The notes: generated from the sequence alone by a model not told the origin. A stretch of DNA of 5,169 nt from an uncultured Pseudogracilibacillus sp. (GCA_937960785.1 CALGOZ010000017.1:1-5169); one strand, 5' to 3'. Shown: positions 1 to 5,169, counted from the first letter of the stretch. Made by a program: numbers and translations.

Positions 1-48
1 CCGATGGTAGTCGAGGCTTTGCCTCCGCGAGAGTAGGTCGTTGCCAGA
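1..48 (+). rRNA. rrf: 5S ribosomal RNA, 3' part (cut by window start)
   Basis: The first ~48 bases match the 3' portion of a Bacillus-type 5S rRNA: the CCGATGGTAGT segment, a short hairpin of GAGGC and GCCTC, then GAGAGTAGGTCGTTGCCAG, where TTGCCAGA would form the 3' side of the terminal helix. The 5' part lies outside the window, and the exact 3' end is approximate. Two tRNA genes follow closely, only 13 bases on, which is typical of the end of a Bacillus ribosomal RNA operon. The 16S and 23S genes are presumably upstream, but this is inferred. Confidence 0.9.
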
Positions 49-61
49 TTCAATTCTATAC

Positions 62-135
<74 letters not shown>

Positions 136-140
136 TCTAC

Positions 141-214
141 GGTCCGGTAGTTCAGTTGGTTAGAATGCCAGCCTGTCACGCTGGAGGTCGCGGGTTCGAG
201 TCCCGTCCGGATCG
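141..214 (+). tRNA. tRNA-Asp (anticodon GTC)
   Basis: This is a 74-base cloverleaf. The acceptor GGTCCGG (141-147) pairs with CCGGATC (207-213), including one G:T wobble, and the discriminator is G214, as expected for tRNA-Asp. The anticodon GTC is at 175-177 in the loop CTGTCAC. The T-arm is GCGGGTTCGAGTCCCGT. As with the preceding tRNA-fMet, no CCA is encoded (TAA follows). Only five bases separate the two tRNAs, and a strong terminator follows directly, so this is the last gene of the rRNA/tRNA transcription unit. Confidence 0.96.
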
Positions 215-215
215 T

Positions 216-254
216 AAAAAGACTGAATCAAATTTAACTTGATTCAGTCTTTTT
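216..254. terminator. bidirectional rho-independent terminator
   Basis: A perfect 16-base inverted repeat (AAAAAGACTGAATCAA at 216-231, its complement at 239-254) encloses a 7-base loop. On the plus strand the T-rich 3' arm continues into TTTTCTTTTC and ends the rRNA-tRNA operon one base after tRNA-Asp. On the minus strand the mirrored A-run becomes a run of five Ts, so the same hairpin can also end the converging nadC-nadA transcript, which stops at 291. Confidence 0.93.
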
Positions 255-290
255 CTTTTCTGTATAGACTTGTTCTCAGAGATAAAAGGT

Positions 291-1397
291 CTAAGCTCTT
301 TCTAACATTCGATTTAAGGCTAAGCGAGAAGCTTCTGCAATTTCTGGTTCTATCGAAATTGTATGAATGTATTCTTTTGTTTCAATTGACTCTAAAGACC
401 ATAATAGGTAAGGCAACGTAATGCGATTCATTGTCATGCATGAGCATAAATAAGGGTTTAAGGAAATGATTTCTTTATCTTTATGAGTCTGCTTTAAACG
501 ATTTACTAAATTCATCTCTGTACCAATTGCCCATTTAGAACCAGCTTGAGCTTGTTCAATTGTTCTAATGATATAGCTTGTTGAACCAGATAAATCACTT
601 GCCTTTACTGTTTCATAAGGACATTCCGGGTGAACGATTATTTTCATATCAGGATTGTTTTTCCTAACTTGATTGACATTGTCGATTGTAAAGTTTTCAT
701 GTACAGAACAATGTCCTTTCCATAATATAATTTTCGCATCTTCTAAATCTCCGTCATAGTCGAATTCATTTAAAATAGGGTCCCAAACCGCCATATTCTC
801 TAATGGTATGCCAAGGTCATAACTAACGTTTCTTCCTAAATGTTGGTCAGGTAAAAATAAAATGCGCTCTTTTTGTCTAAGGGCCCATTGAATCATTCTT
901 TCTGCATTAGAAGATGTGACGGTTGCTCCACCATTTTTCCCCACAAAGGCTTTTATTTCTGCTGTTGAATTTACGTAGGTTAATGGAATAATCGTGTCCC
1001 CGAATTTTTCTTGCATTATGTCCCAAGCTCTTTCTGTTTGATAAATGTTTGCCATATCTGCTAAGGAACAACCAGCTCGTAAATCAGGTAGTAAGACGTG
1101 TTGATCTTTATCTGTTAAAATATCCGCCGTCTCTGCCATAAAGTGTACACCACAAAAGACGATAAATTCAGCCTGTTTATTTTGCTGTGACAGTTGTGCT
1201 AATTGCAAGGAATCTCCCGTTGCATCTGCAAATTGAACAACTTCGTCTTTTTGATAATGGTGAGCAGGGATGAAGAGTCTTTTTCCTAACTTATTTTTAA
1301 TTTCATGGATTCGTTCTTCCATCTGTTCAATAGTCATTTCACTATATTTTTTTGGTAAAGTGTAATCGTTTTTCATTAAATCTAAAATATCTACCAT
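291..1397 (-). CDS. nadA: quinolinate synthase NadA (4Fe-4S enzyme)
   Basis: NadA condenses iminoaspartate with dihydroxyacetone phosphate to give quinolinate, the first dedicated ring of de novo NAD synthesis, in the cytosol. Numbered from the ATG at 1397, the protein has 368 residues, and cysteines fall at 110, 230 and 320, the three positions known as 4Fe-4S ligands in B. subtilis NadA. A further cysteine at 318 makes a CSC pair. Other family motifs are visible: the His-His-Tyr stretch at 46-48, FADATGDSL after it, YVNSTAEIKA near 141, TSSNA near 161, LPDQHLGRN near 182, HPE at 256-258 and GTEM near 292. The reading frame extends upstream to a TTG at 1409, but that codon abuts the GGAG of the ribosome binding site (AGAAGGAG, 1410-1417). 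The ATG sits 12 bases away and gives the usual length, so I prefer it. The gene starts one base after the nadC stop, implying translational coupling. The stop is TAG. The sulfur source is probably the divergent NifS. Family assignment is very secure. Confidence 0.97.
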   Translation of the reverse strand: MVDILDLMKNDYTLPKKYSEMTIEQMEERIHEIKNKLGKRLFIPAHHYQKDEVVQFADATGDSLQLAQLSQQNKQAEFIVFCGVHFMAETADILTDKDQHVLLPDLRAGCSLADMANIYQTERAWDIMQEKFGDTIIPLTYVNSTAEIKAFVGKNGGATVTSSNAERMIQWALRQKERILFLPDQHLGRNVSYDLGIPLENMAVWDPILNEFDYDGDLEDAKIILWKGHCSVHENFTIDNVNQVRKNNPDMKIIVHPECPYETVKASDLSGSTSYIIRTIEQAQAGSKWAIGTEMNLVNRLKQTHKDKEIISLNPYLCSCMTMNRITLPYLLWSLESIETKEYIHTISIEPEIAEASRLALNRMLERA

Positions 1398-1398
1398 A

Positions 1399-2241
1399 TC
1401 AATGAACAACTCCTTCTATAGTTAAACTTATATCTAAAGCTTTAACGGAATGAGTTAAAAAGCCTAAGGAAATAAAATTAACCTTTGCTTCGCGGTAATA
1501 TTTTAAAGTGTCTAACGTAATTCCACCGGAAGCTTCTGTTAATATATGTTCAGGTACGTAGGAAGCCATTTTGTTAATCTCATTAACAGAGCGATTATCA
1601 AACATAATAATATCGGCTTTTTGTGCTACAGCTTCTTTAACTTGCTCGATTGTCTCTGTTTCAACTTCAATTTTTGTAGCTGGTCCAATCTGCTGTCTAA
1701 CTAGTTTAACCGCTTTCTCAATTGAGCCACTAAAAGCAATATGATTATCCTTAATCATTACTAGGTCACCCAAACCGAAGCGATGATTATAACCACCACC
1801 ACATGTGACAGCGTATTTTTCAAACATACGTAATCCAGGAGTAGTTTTTCTCGTATCGACAATTTTAATATTCGGGTTGTTTAAAGTTCTCACGGCCTGT
1901 TGAGTGATAGTGGCAATCCCGCTCATTTTCTGTATCAAGTTTAAAATGACACGCTCACCAGTTAGGATAGACACTATCGGTCCAGATACGGTTGCAATTG
2001 TTTCACCTTCTTCAACATAATCGCCATCTTTTTTATAATAGTTGATCTTTATATTTTTATCTAAGAGATGGTAACCTTCCTTTATGATTGCAAGGCCGCT
2101 TAAAATACCATCAGCTTTAGCATAAAACTTAGCAGTTCCCTTTTTATTTTTAGGAAAAATGGCATCAGAAGTAAGATCCTTATATTGAAAATCTTCCATA
2201 AAAAATTCCTTCAGTTTTTTACGTAATAAAATACGATTCAA
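1399..2241 (-). CDS. nadC: nicotinate-nucleotide pyrophosphorylase (quinolinate phosphoribosyltransferase) NadC
   Basis: NadC converts quinolinate and PRPP to nicotinate mononucleotide, CO2 and pyrophosphate, using the product of NadA. The 280-residue length is normal for the family. The N-terminal alpha/beta sandwich runs to about residue 105. The barrel domain follows, with GERVILNL at 95-102, MSGIAT at 106-111, DTRKTTPGLR at 129-138, GGGYNHR at 148-154, KDNH at 164-167, EVETE at 192-196, MFDN at 213-216, ASGGI at 237-241 and SLGFLTHSVKALDISL at 258-273. The basic residues R97, R131, K132, H153, R154 and K164 correspond to the phosphate- and quinolinate-binding set known in the family. The start codon is TTG, seven bases after a perfect AAGGAGG, and the N-terminus aligns with the Bacillus homologue as I recall it. 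The next in-frame ATG, at residue 15, would remove a conserved helix. The gene heads the operon here, where nadB normally precedes it in B. subtilis. Confidence 0.97.
   Translation of the reverse strand: MNRILLRKKLKEFFMEDFQYKDLTSDAIFPKNKKGTAKFYAKADGILSGLAIIKEGYHLLDKNIKINYYKKDGDYVEEGETIATVSGPIVSILTGERVILNLIQKMSGIATITQQAVRTLNNPNIKIVDTRKTTPGLRMFEKYAVTCGGGYNHRFGLGDLVMIKDNHIAFSGSIEKAVKLVRQQIGPATKIEVETETIEQVKEAVAQKADIIMFDNRSVNEINKMASYVPEHILTEASGGITLDTLKYYREAKVNFISLGFLTHSVKALDISLTIEGVVH
1410..1417 (-). promoter_or_regulatory. nadA ribosome binding site inside the end of nadC
   Basis: Read on the minus strand this is AGAAGGAG, lying within the last codons of nadC. It is 12 bases from the ATG at 1397 and immediately adjacent to the upstream in-frame TTG at 1409. 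The zero spacing argues against the TTG start, while 12 bases is long but workable for the ATG. Confidence 0.7.
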
Positions 2242-2248
2242 GTGTACA

Positions 2249-2255
2249 CCTCCTT
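2249..2255 (-). promoter_or_regulatory. nadC ribosome binding site fixing a TTG start
   Basis: The minus strand reads AAGGAGG, a full match to the anti-Shine-Dalgarno sequence, seven bases before the TTG at 2241. No competing ATG or GTG lies at suitable distance, so it decides the start. Its first two bases overlap the 3' arm of the palindrome at 2254-2271. Confidence 0.88.
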
Positions 2256-2271
2256 GTGAGAATTTTCACAA
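2254..2271. promoter_or_regulatory. 18-bp palindrome with TGTGA-N6-TCACA core
   Basis: TTGTGAGAATTTTCACAA is symmetric at 8 of 9 base pairs. The core TGTGA-N6-TCACA has the form bound by CRP/FNR-family regulators; the B. subtilis Fnr consensus is very close to this. It lies just upstream of the nadC ribosome binding site. Its centre is about 61.5 bases upstream of the start point predicted for nifS. In the predicted nadC leader RNA the same bases could form a 6-bp hairpin whose 3' foot touches the ribosome binding site. The palindrome is seen directly; either role is inference. Confidence 0.4.
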
Positions 2272-2287
2272 AAAAGTAGAAGTTCAT

Positions 2288-2317
2288 TTGACATATATCA
2301 TTACACATAAATATAAT
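2288..2317 (+). promoter_or_regulatory. sigma-A type promoter of nifS-niaR
   Basis: A consensus -35 TTGACA (2288-2293) and a consensus -10 TATAAT (2312-2317) are separated by 18 bases. The predicted start point is near 2324, giving a leader of about 27 bases before the ATG at 2351. The -10 overlaps the predicted -10 of the opposing nadC promoter, so the two promoters probably compete or are controlled together. Confidence 0.82.
2290..2300. promoter_or_regulatory. candidate NiaR operator, nifS side
   Basis: GACATATATCA overlaps the nifS -35 box. It shares 9 of 11 bases with GACATATGTAA at 2326-2336, which overlaps the nadC -35 box. With the preceding T it forms a 12-base near-palindrome (TGACATATATCA, one mismatched pair). 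The encoded repressor NiaR is known in B. subtilis to act on the nadB/nifS intergenic region. Assigning these repeats to it is my inference. Confidence 0.35.
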
Positions 2318-2337
2318 AATGACAAGACATATGTAAA
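2310..2337 (-). promoter_or_regulatory. candidate sigma-A promoter of nadC-nadA
   Basis: On the minus strand a -35 TTTACA (2337-2332) and a -10 TATATT (2315-2310) are separated by 16 bases, each matching consensus at 5 of 6 positions. The predicted start point near 2303 would give a leader of about 60 bases before the nadC TTG. Other AT-rich hexamers exist nearby, so the exact boxes are uncertain, although a promoter must lie in this short gap. Confidence 0.5.
2326..2336. promoter_or_regulatory. candidate NiaR operator, nadC side
   Basis: GACATATGTAA contains the perfect 8-base palindrome ACATATGT (2327-2334) and overlaps the predicted nadC -35 box. It is the second copy of the element at 2290-2300, start-to-start spacing 36 bases. 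Binding at both copies would cover both divergent promoters. Its function is inferred from position and repetition only. Confidence 0.35.
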
Positions 2338-2338
2338 A

Positions 2339-2345
2339 TGGAGGA
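2339..2345 (+). promoter_or_regulatory. nifS ribosome binding site fixing the ATG at 2351
   Basis: TGGAGGA ends five bases before the ATG at 2351. This supports MIYLDYASTTP as the true N-terminus, which is the canonical start of this family. The longer in-frame reading from 2288 starts inside the -35 box of the promoter and has no ribosome binding site. Confidence 0.9.
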
Positions 2346-2350
2346 TTTAT

Positions 2351-3475
2351 ATGATATATTTAGATTACGCTTCAACAACACCAATGAGCGATGATGCTTT
2401 ATATGTATTCAATGAAGCAACAAAGCGCTTTTTCGGTAATTCGAGTAGTTTACATGAAATCGGAACAATAGCTAACGATGCATTAGAATCTTGTCGAAAA
2501 ACATGGGCGGGGATGTTAGATTGCTATCGTGAAGGGATATTTTTTACAAGTGGGGGAACGGAATCGAATCAACTTGCTGTTCAATCTTTAGTAGACGGAA
2601 ACAAAATGAAAGGGAACCACCTAATTACGACAGAAGTGGAGCATTCGTCGTTATATAATTTATTTAAAAAATATGAAGAAGAAGGTTACGAAGTTACTTA
2701 TTTACCGTTGGGTGCCGATGGACAAATAAATCTTCAACAATTGCAAAGCTCTCTCCGACCTACAACTATCCTCGTTTCCATCCAAGCAGTAAATAGTGAA
2801 ACAGGCTTTATACAGCCGATTGAAGCAATAGGTGCCTTGTTACAAAAGCGGAATATTCCTTTTCATACTGATTTTGTTCAAGGGTTTGGGAATTTGTCTT
2901 TATCTGTTAATCACAATTATATCGATTCATTGTCGATTGCAAGCCATAAAATTTATGGACCGAAAGGGGTTGGCCTCTGTTATATAAATCCACGAGTAAA
3001 TTGGAAAGGTCAAATTCCGAATACAACCCATGAATTAGGCTTTCGACCAGGTACCGTAGATGTGCCATCGATTATGGCTTTTACTAGGGCTGCGCAAAGA
3101 CTAACCGAACGTCGAGAAATCCACCGCAATAAGATGAAATATTTACGCAATACTTTCCTAGAATTATTAGAAAAATCATCGATTCCTTTTACTCTTTATG
3201 AGAGCCCAACGGTACAACTACCACAAATTATCGCTTTATCTATTGCGAAGTTACAAGGTCAATATATTATGTTAGAATGTAACAAGCATAACATTGCGAT
3301 TTCAACTGGAAGTGCTTGTCAAGTAGGTAGGCAGTCTCCTTCACGAACGTTATTATCTTTAGGAAAAGGTAAAGACGAGGCAAATCAACTTGTCCGTATA
3401 TCCCTTGGAAAGAATACGACATTAGATGAAATTAATCAGCTTGTAAAAGTGTTATCGAATATAGTAAAACAATAA
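2351..3475 (+). CDS. nifS: cysteine desulfurase NifS-type, for NadA iron-sulfur cluster
   Basis: This is a pyridoxal-phosphate enzyme of aminotransferase class V that releases sulfur from L-cysteine as an enzyme persulfide. The 374 residues begin with IYLDYASTTP. TSGGTESN (66-73) and H98 form part of the cofactor site. D174 and Q177 in HTDFVQGFG contact the pyridine ring. K200 in SHKIYGPKG is the Schiff-base lysine. FRPGT (231-235) follows, and C323 in STGSACQVG is the sulfur-carrying cysteine on the flexible loop. All catalytic residues are present. The NIAISTGSACQVG stretch closely resembles B. subtilis NifS, the desulfurase linked there to NAD synthesis through NadA maturation. The position divergent from nadC-nadA and 21 bases upstream of niaR supports that role over general iron-sulfur supply, which usually uses IscS or SufS. 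The motif NSETG (148-152) differs slightly from the commoner NNEIG but keeps N148 and E150. Confidence 0.94.
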   Translation: MIYLDYASTTPMSDDALYVFNEATKRFFGNSSSLHEIGTIANDALESCRKTWAGMLDCYREGIFFTSGGTESNQLAVQSLVDGNKMKGNHLITTEVEHSSLYNLFKKYEEEGYEVTYLPLGADGQINLQQLQSSLRPTTILVSIQAVNSETGFIQPIEAIGALLQKRNIPFHTDFVQGFGNLSLSVNHNYIDSLSIASHKIYGPKGVGLCYINPRVNWKGQIPNTTHELGFRPGTVDVPSIMAFTRAAQRLTERREIHRNKMKYLRNTFLELLEKSSIPFTLYESPTVQLPQIIALSIAKLQGQYIMLECNKHNIAISTGSACQVGRQSPSRTLLSLGKGKDEANQLVRISLGKNTTLDEINQLVKVLSNIVKQ

Positions 3476-3484
3476 AATATGAAA

Positions 3485-3490
3485 GGTAGG
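3485..3490 (+). promoter_or_regulatory. niaR ribosome binding site
   Basis: GGTAGG, preceded by AAA, lies six bases before the ATG at 3497. It is an imperfect but well-spaced site. The upstream in-frame ATG at 3479 has only AT-rich sequence with no purine-rich site before it, so 3497 is the better start. Confidence 0.65.
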
Positions 3491-3496
3491 TTCGAA

Positions 3497-4045
3497 ATGG
3501 AGAGAAAAAGACGGTTATCAGGTGAAGAACGTAGAGCGCGTATTGTTCAAATGCTAAAGGATGCTAAAGATCCGATAACTGGTCAAGTGTTAGCTGAAAC
3601 GACCGGTGTTAGTAGACAGGTAATTGTGACAGATATTGCCCTATTAAAAGCAAGTGATGAGCCGATTATCGCAACGAACCGAGGTTACTTATATATGGGT
3701 AAAAAAAGGTCTACCTCTTTACCGAAACGAATTATCCTTTGCAAACATACGCCAGAACAGGCCGAAGAAGAATTAAATGCTTTAGTCGATTGTGGAGTAA
3801 CAGTGGAGAATGTAATCGTCGAACACCCAATTTATGGGGAGTTAACAGGTTCCTTAATGATCAAAAGTCGATACGATGTGGAGCAGTTTATGAAAACAAT
3901 TGAAAAGAAAGAAGCGACATTGTTATCGGTATTAACAGGAGGCCTACATTTACATACAATCGAAGCAGAATCTGTTGCGCAACTCGATACAGCTTGTGAA
4001 CGGCTTCTTGAACTTGGTATTTTATACCAAGATGACGTTAATTAA
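3497..4045 (+). CDS. niaR: NiaR (YrxA) transcriptional repressor of NAD synthesis, 3H domain
   Basis: NiaR represses NAD biosynthesis and niacin uptake genes in response to nicotinate, a role established for B. subtilis YrxA. From the ATG at 3497 it has 182 residues, close to the Bacillus protein. An N-terminal winged helix-turn-helix of the HTH_11 type covers about residues 10-65, with recognition-helix sequence VSRQVIVTDIALLK and the wing IIATNRGYLYM. The C-terminal 3H domain (about 78-178) shows its defining histidines: H84, H110 in VEHPIYGELTG, and H151 and H153 in GGLHLHT. H84, E92, H151 and H153 are probable metal ligands, by analogy with the Thermotoga maritima structure. The gene follows nifS after 21 bases and is presumably co-transcribed, so it would control its own operon as well as nadC-nadA. 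An in-frame ATG at 3479 would add six residues but lacks a ribosome binding site. Confidence 0.94.
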   Translation: MERKRRLSGEERRARIVQMLKDAKDPITGQVLAETTGVSRQVIVTDIALLKASDEPIIATNRGYLYMGKKRSTSLPKRIILCKHTPEQAEEELNALVDCGVTVENVIVEHPIYGELTGSLMIKSRYDVEQFMKTIEKKEATLLSVLTGGLHLHTIEAESVAQLDTACERLLELGILYQDDVN

Positions 4046-4048
4046 GAA

Positions 4049-4085
4049 AAACGGTGTCCTACTACCTGCGTAGAAGACACCGTTT
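4049..4085. terminator. terminator shared by niaR and fabI
   Basis: A 10-bp stem (AAACGGTGTC at 4049-4058 with GACACCGTTT at 4076-4085) encloses a 17-base interior that can form a further 4-bp CTAC/GTAG hairpin. Read on the minus strand the stem is followed by a TTTTT-CTT tract, a strong terminator for fabI. On the plus strand only TTTCATATT follows, so termination after niaR may be weaker. The hairpin begins three bases after the niaR stop. Confidence 0.85.
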
Positions 4086-4089
4086 CATA

Positions 4090-4866
4090 TTATAATCCCA
4101 TAATGTGATAGCCAGAATCAACGTGGATCACTTCTCCAGTAATTCCGCGAGATAAATCACTTAATAAAAACATTGTCGCATCTCCCACTTGGTCTTGGTC
4201 GACGTTGCGACGTAATGGGGCCTTCTCTTCGATTACCGAATGAATTTCGTTTAATCCTGAAACTCCTTTAGCCGATACGGTACGAATAGGCCCGGATGAA
4301 ATAGCATTGACACGGATACGATCTTTTCCAACATCTTCAGCTAAATATCGGACACTAGCTTCTAAAGCAGCTTTTGCTACACCCATCACATTGTAGTTCC
4401 GAATGACCCTTTCAGCCCCTAAATAAGATTGGGTGACAATACTTCCTCCCTCAGTCATTAACTTGCGCGCTTCTTTCGTAACTTTAACTAAAGAGTAAGC
4501 ACTAATTTCGTGAGCTAATAAAAATCCGTCACGGGATGTATCGGCATATTCGCCTTTTAGCTCTTCACGGTTAGCGAAGGCAACGGAATGAACGACTCCG
4601 TGAATTGTTCCTACTTTTTCTTTTATTTCTTGAAAAGCTTCTTCAATGCTTTTGTCGCTAGCGACATCACACGTGACAAAGAGTTTAGCTTCCATATCGT
4701 TTTTTTCAAGTAACTTTTGTAATCGATTATAAGAACGTTCTTGACGGTTTGTGAAAATTAAGTTAGCACCTTCCCGAGCGATTGCTTTTGTAATTCCCCA
4801 AGCGATACTTCGTTGGTTAGCAACACCCATAACTACGATATTTTTCCCTTCTAATAAACCAGCCAT
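4090..4866 (-). CDS. fabI: enoyl-[acyl-carrier-protein] reductase (NADH) FabI
   Basis: FabI reduces the enoyl-ACP double bond in the last step of each fatty acid elongation cycle, and it is the target of triclosan. The 258-residue length equals the usual Bacillus form. It is a short-chain dehydrogenase fold of the divergent FabI class. The dinucleotide site GVANQRSIAWGI lies at 14-25, CDV at 66-68 (adenine contact), and HSVAFA at 93-98. The catalytic Tyr-x6-Lys is Y158 and K165, with Y148 as the second conserved tyrosine. ISSGPIRT (189-196) and GEVIHVDSGYHIMG near the C-terminus are typical. The start is an ATG seven bases after GGAGG. The gene is convergent with niaR and looks monocistronic. 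No full FapR operator, the usual control of Bacillus fab genes, is apparent upstream. Cofactor preference for NADH is a family expectation, not read from the sequence. Confidence 0.97.
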   Translation of the reverse strand: MAGLLEGKNIVVMGVANQRSIAWGITKAIAREGANLIFTNRQERSYNRLQKLLEKNDMEAKLFVTCDVASDKSIEEAFQEIKEKVGTIHGVVHSVAFANREELKGEYADTSRDGFLLAHEISAYSLVKVTKEARKLMTEGGSIVTQSYLGAERVIRNYNVMGVAKAALEASVRYLAEDVGKDRIRVNAISSGPIRTVSAKGVSGLNEIHSVIEEKAPLRRNVDQDQVGDATMFLLSDLSRGITGEVIHVDSGYHIMGL

Positions 4867-4899
4867 TCAAAAACCTCCGTATAATATGTATTTTTTTCT

Positions 4900-4929
4900 A
4901 TTATACCGTTGAACGAATCGATTACACAA
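4900..4929 (-). promoter_or_regulatory. candidate fabI promoter
   Basis: On the minus strand a perfect -10 TATAAT (4905-4900) is preceded, 18 bases upstream, by a poor -35 TTGTGT (4929-4924). The predicted start is near 4893, with a leader of about 26 bases. The -10 lies in one arm of an 8-bp inverted repeat (GTATAATA at 4879-4886, TATTATAC at 4899-4906), which may be an operator or coincidence in AT-rich sequence. Confidence 0.5.
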
Positions 4930-4939
4930 GCTTTCGATA

Positions 4940-4956
4940 GTAACAACTGCTGTTAC
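4940..4956. repeat. 17-bp imperfect palindrome upstream of fabI
   Basis: GTAACAACTGCTGTTAC matches its own complement at 7 of 8 pairs around a central T. Its centre is about 55 bases upstream of the predicted fabI start and about 140 bases upstream of the tRNA-Glu start point. It has no T-tract, so it is not a terminator. It could be a regulator binding site, but I recognise no known operator. Confidence 0.4.
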
Positions 4957-5055
4957 AATATTAAAAGTAAAAGGTTTTAAAAGTACTAATTTCCTCACTA
5001 TATTTAAAACAAGTTGCTAATAAATACAAAATAAAATCCAATCGATGCATTTTAC

Positions 5056-5084
5056 TTTACAAAAAGGAATTCGTTATATATAAT
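5056..5084 (+). promoter_or_regulatory. promoter of the tRNA-Glu transcription unit
   Basis: The -35 TTTACA (5056-5061, 5 of 6 matches) and a perfect -10 TATAAT (5079-5084) are separated by the ideal 17 bases. The predicted start is near 5091, about 25 bases before the tRNA. Such near-consensus promoters are typical of stable RNA operons. More tRNA or rRNA genes may follow beyond the window. Confidence 0.8.
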
Positions 5085-5115
5085 AAAAATCGTTGAATGA
5101 TAGAAATACGAGAAA

Positions 5116-5169
5116 GGCCCCTTGGTCAAGTGGTTAAGACACCGCCCTTTCACGGCGGTAACACGGGTT
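5116..5169 (+). tRNA. tRNA-Glu (anticodon TTC), cut by window end
   Basis: The first 54 bases of a tRNA-Glu are present. They comprise the acceptor 5' strand GGCCCCT, D-arm TGGTCAAGTGGTTAAGACA, anticodon arm CCGCC-CTTTCAC-GGCGG with anticodon TTC at 5149-5151, and the beginning of the T-arm ACACGGGTT. The sequence is nearly the same as Bacillus tRNA-Glu. The 3' acceptor strand and any CCA lie outside the window. Confidence 0.95.

Noticed and set aside
239..421. A 60-codon plus-strand reading frame starting near the terminator
   Set aside because: It begins inside the terminator arm and runs antisense to the end of nadA, has no ribosome binding site, and its product resembles no protein I know. 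It is a shadow of nadA.
2288..2350. A 21-residue N-terminal extension of nifS
   Set aside because: The first codon lies in the -35 box of the nifS promoter and the extension spans the -10. The ATG at 2351 has a good ribosome binding site and the family-typical N-terminus.
3479..3496. A six-residue N-terminal extension of niaR
   Set aside because: There is no ribosome binding site before the ATG at 3479. GGTAGG at 3485-3490 serves the ATG at 3497, which gives the usual family length.
4880..4885. A plus-strand TATAAT near the fabI ribosome binding site
   Set aside because: No suitable -35 lies upstream within the fabI coding start, and no plus-strand gene follows until the tRNA-Glu, which has its own better promoter.
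4978..4992. A FapR-like half-site (TACTAA) upstream of fabI
   Set aside because: Only one half of TTAGTA-N5-TACTAA is present. The other half matches at about one of six positions, and it lies roughly 90 bases from the predicted fabI start.
4867..5055. A possible small gene or riboswitch between fabI and tRNA-Glu
   Set aside because: The sequence is AT-rich with stops in all frames and no ribosome binding site with a sustained reading frame. I see no T-box, riboswitch core or CRISPR-like repeats.

Overview
The window comes from a low-GC Gram-positive bacterium, most likely a member of the Bacillaceae. The evidence is AT-rich sequence, strong AAGGAGG-type ribosome binding sites, TTG start use, and proteins that resemble Bacillus NadA, NadC, NifS, NiaR (YrxA) and FabI in motifs and length. 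I cannot name a species from the sequence.

Layout: positions 1-214 are the tail of a ribosomal RNA operon: the 3' end of 5S rRNA, tRNA-fMet(CAT) and tRNA-Asp(GTC), followed by a bidirectional terminator at 216-254. From 291 to 2241, nadA and nadC lie on the minus strand, transcribed nadC then nadA and separated by one base. A short AT-rich control region (2242-2350) separates them from the divergent plus-strand pair nifS-niaR (2351-4045). A shared hairpin terminator at 4049-4085 lies between niaR and the converging fabI (4090-4866, minus strand). A 249-base intergenic region then carries the fabI promoter and a near-consensus plus-strand promoter for a tRNA-Glu(TTC) gene, which the window end cuts off.

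How the genes work together: nadC and nadA encode the last two steps of de novo NAD synthesis up to nicotinate mononucleotide. NifS is the dedicated-type cysteine desulfurase that in B. subtilis supplies sulfur for the NadA 4Fe-4S cluster. NiaR is the nicotinate-responsive repressor of this pathway. The notable departure from the B. subtilis nadBCA arrangement is that nadB (L-aspartate oxidase) is absent between nadC and nifS. FabI is an NADH-dependent fatty acid synthesis enzyme, apparently a separate transcription unit.

Three starts matter. nadC begins with TTG behind a perfect ribosome binding site. nadA should start at 1397 (368 aa), not at the TTG at 1409. nifS should start at 2351, and niaR at 3497. 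I see no clear undescribed system. The most interesting part is the compact nadC/nifS control region, with overlapping divergent promoters, a repeated GACATAT element at both -35 regions, and a TGTGA-N6-TCACA palindrome.
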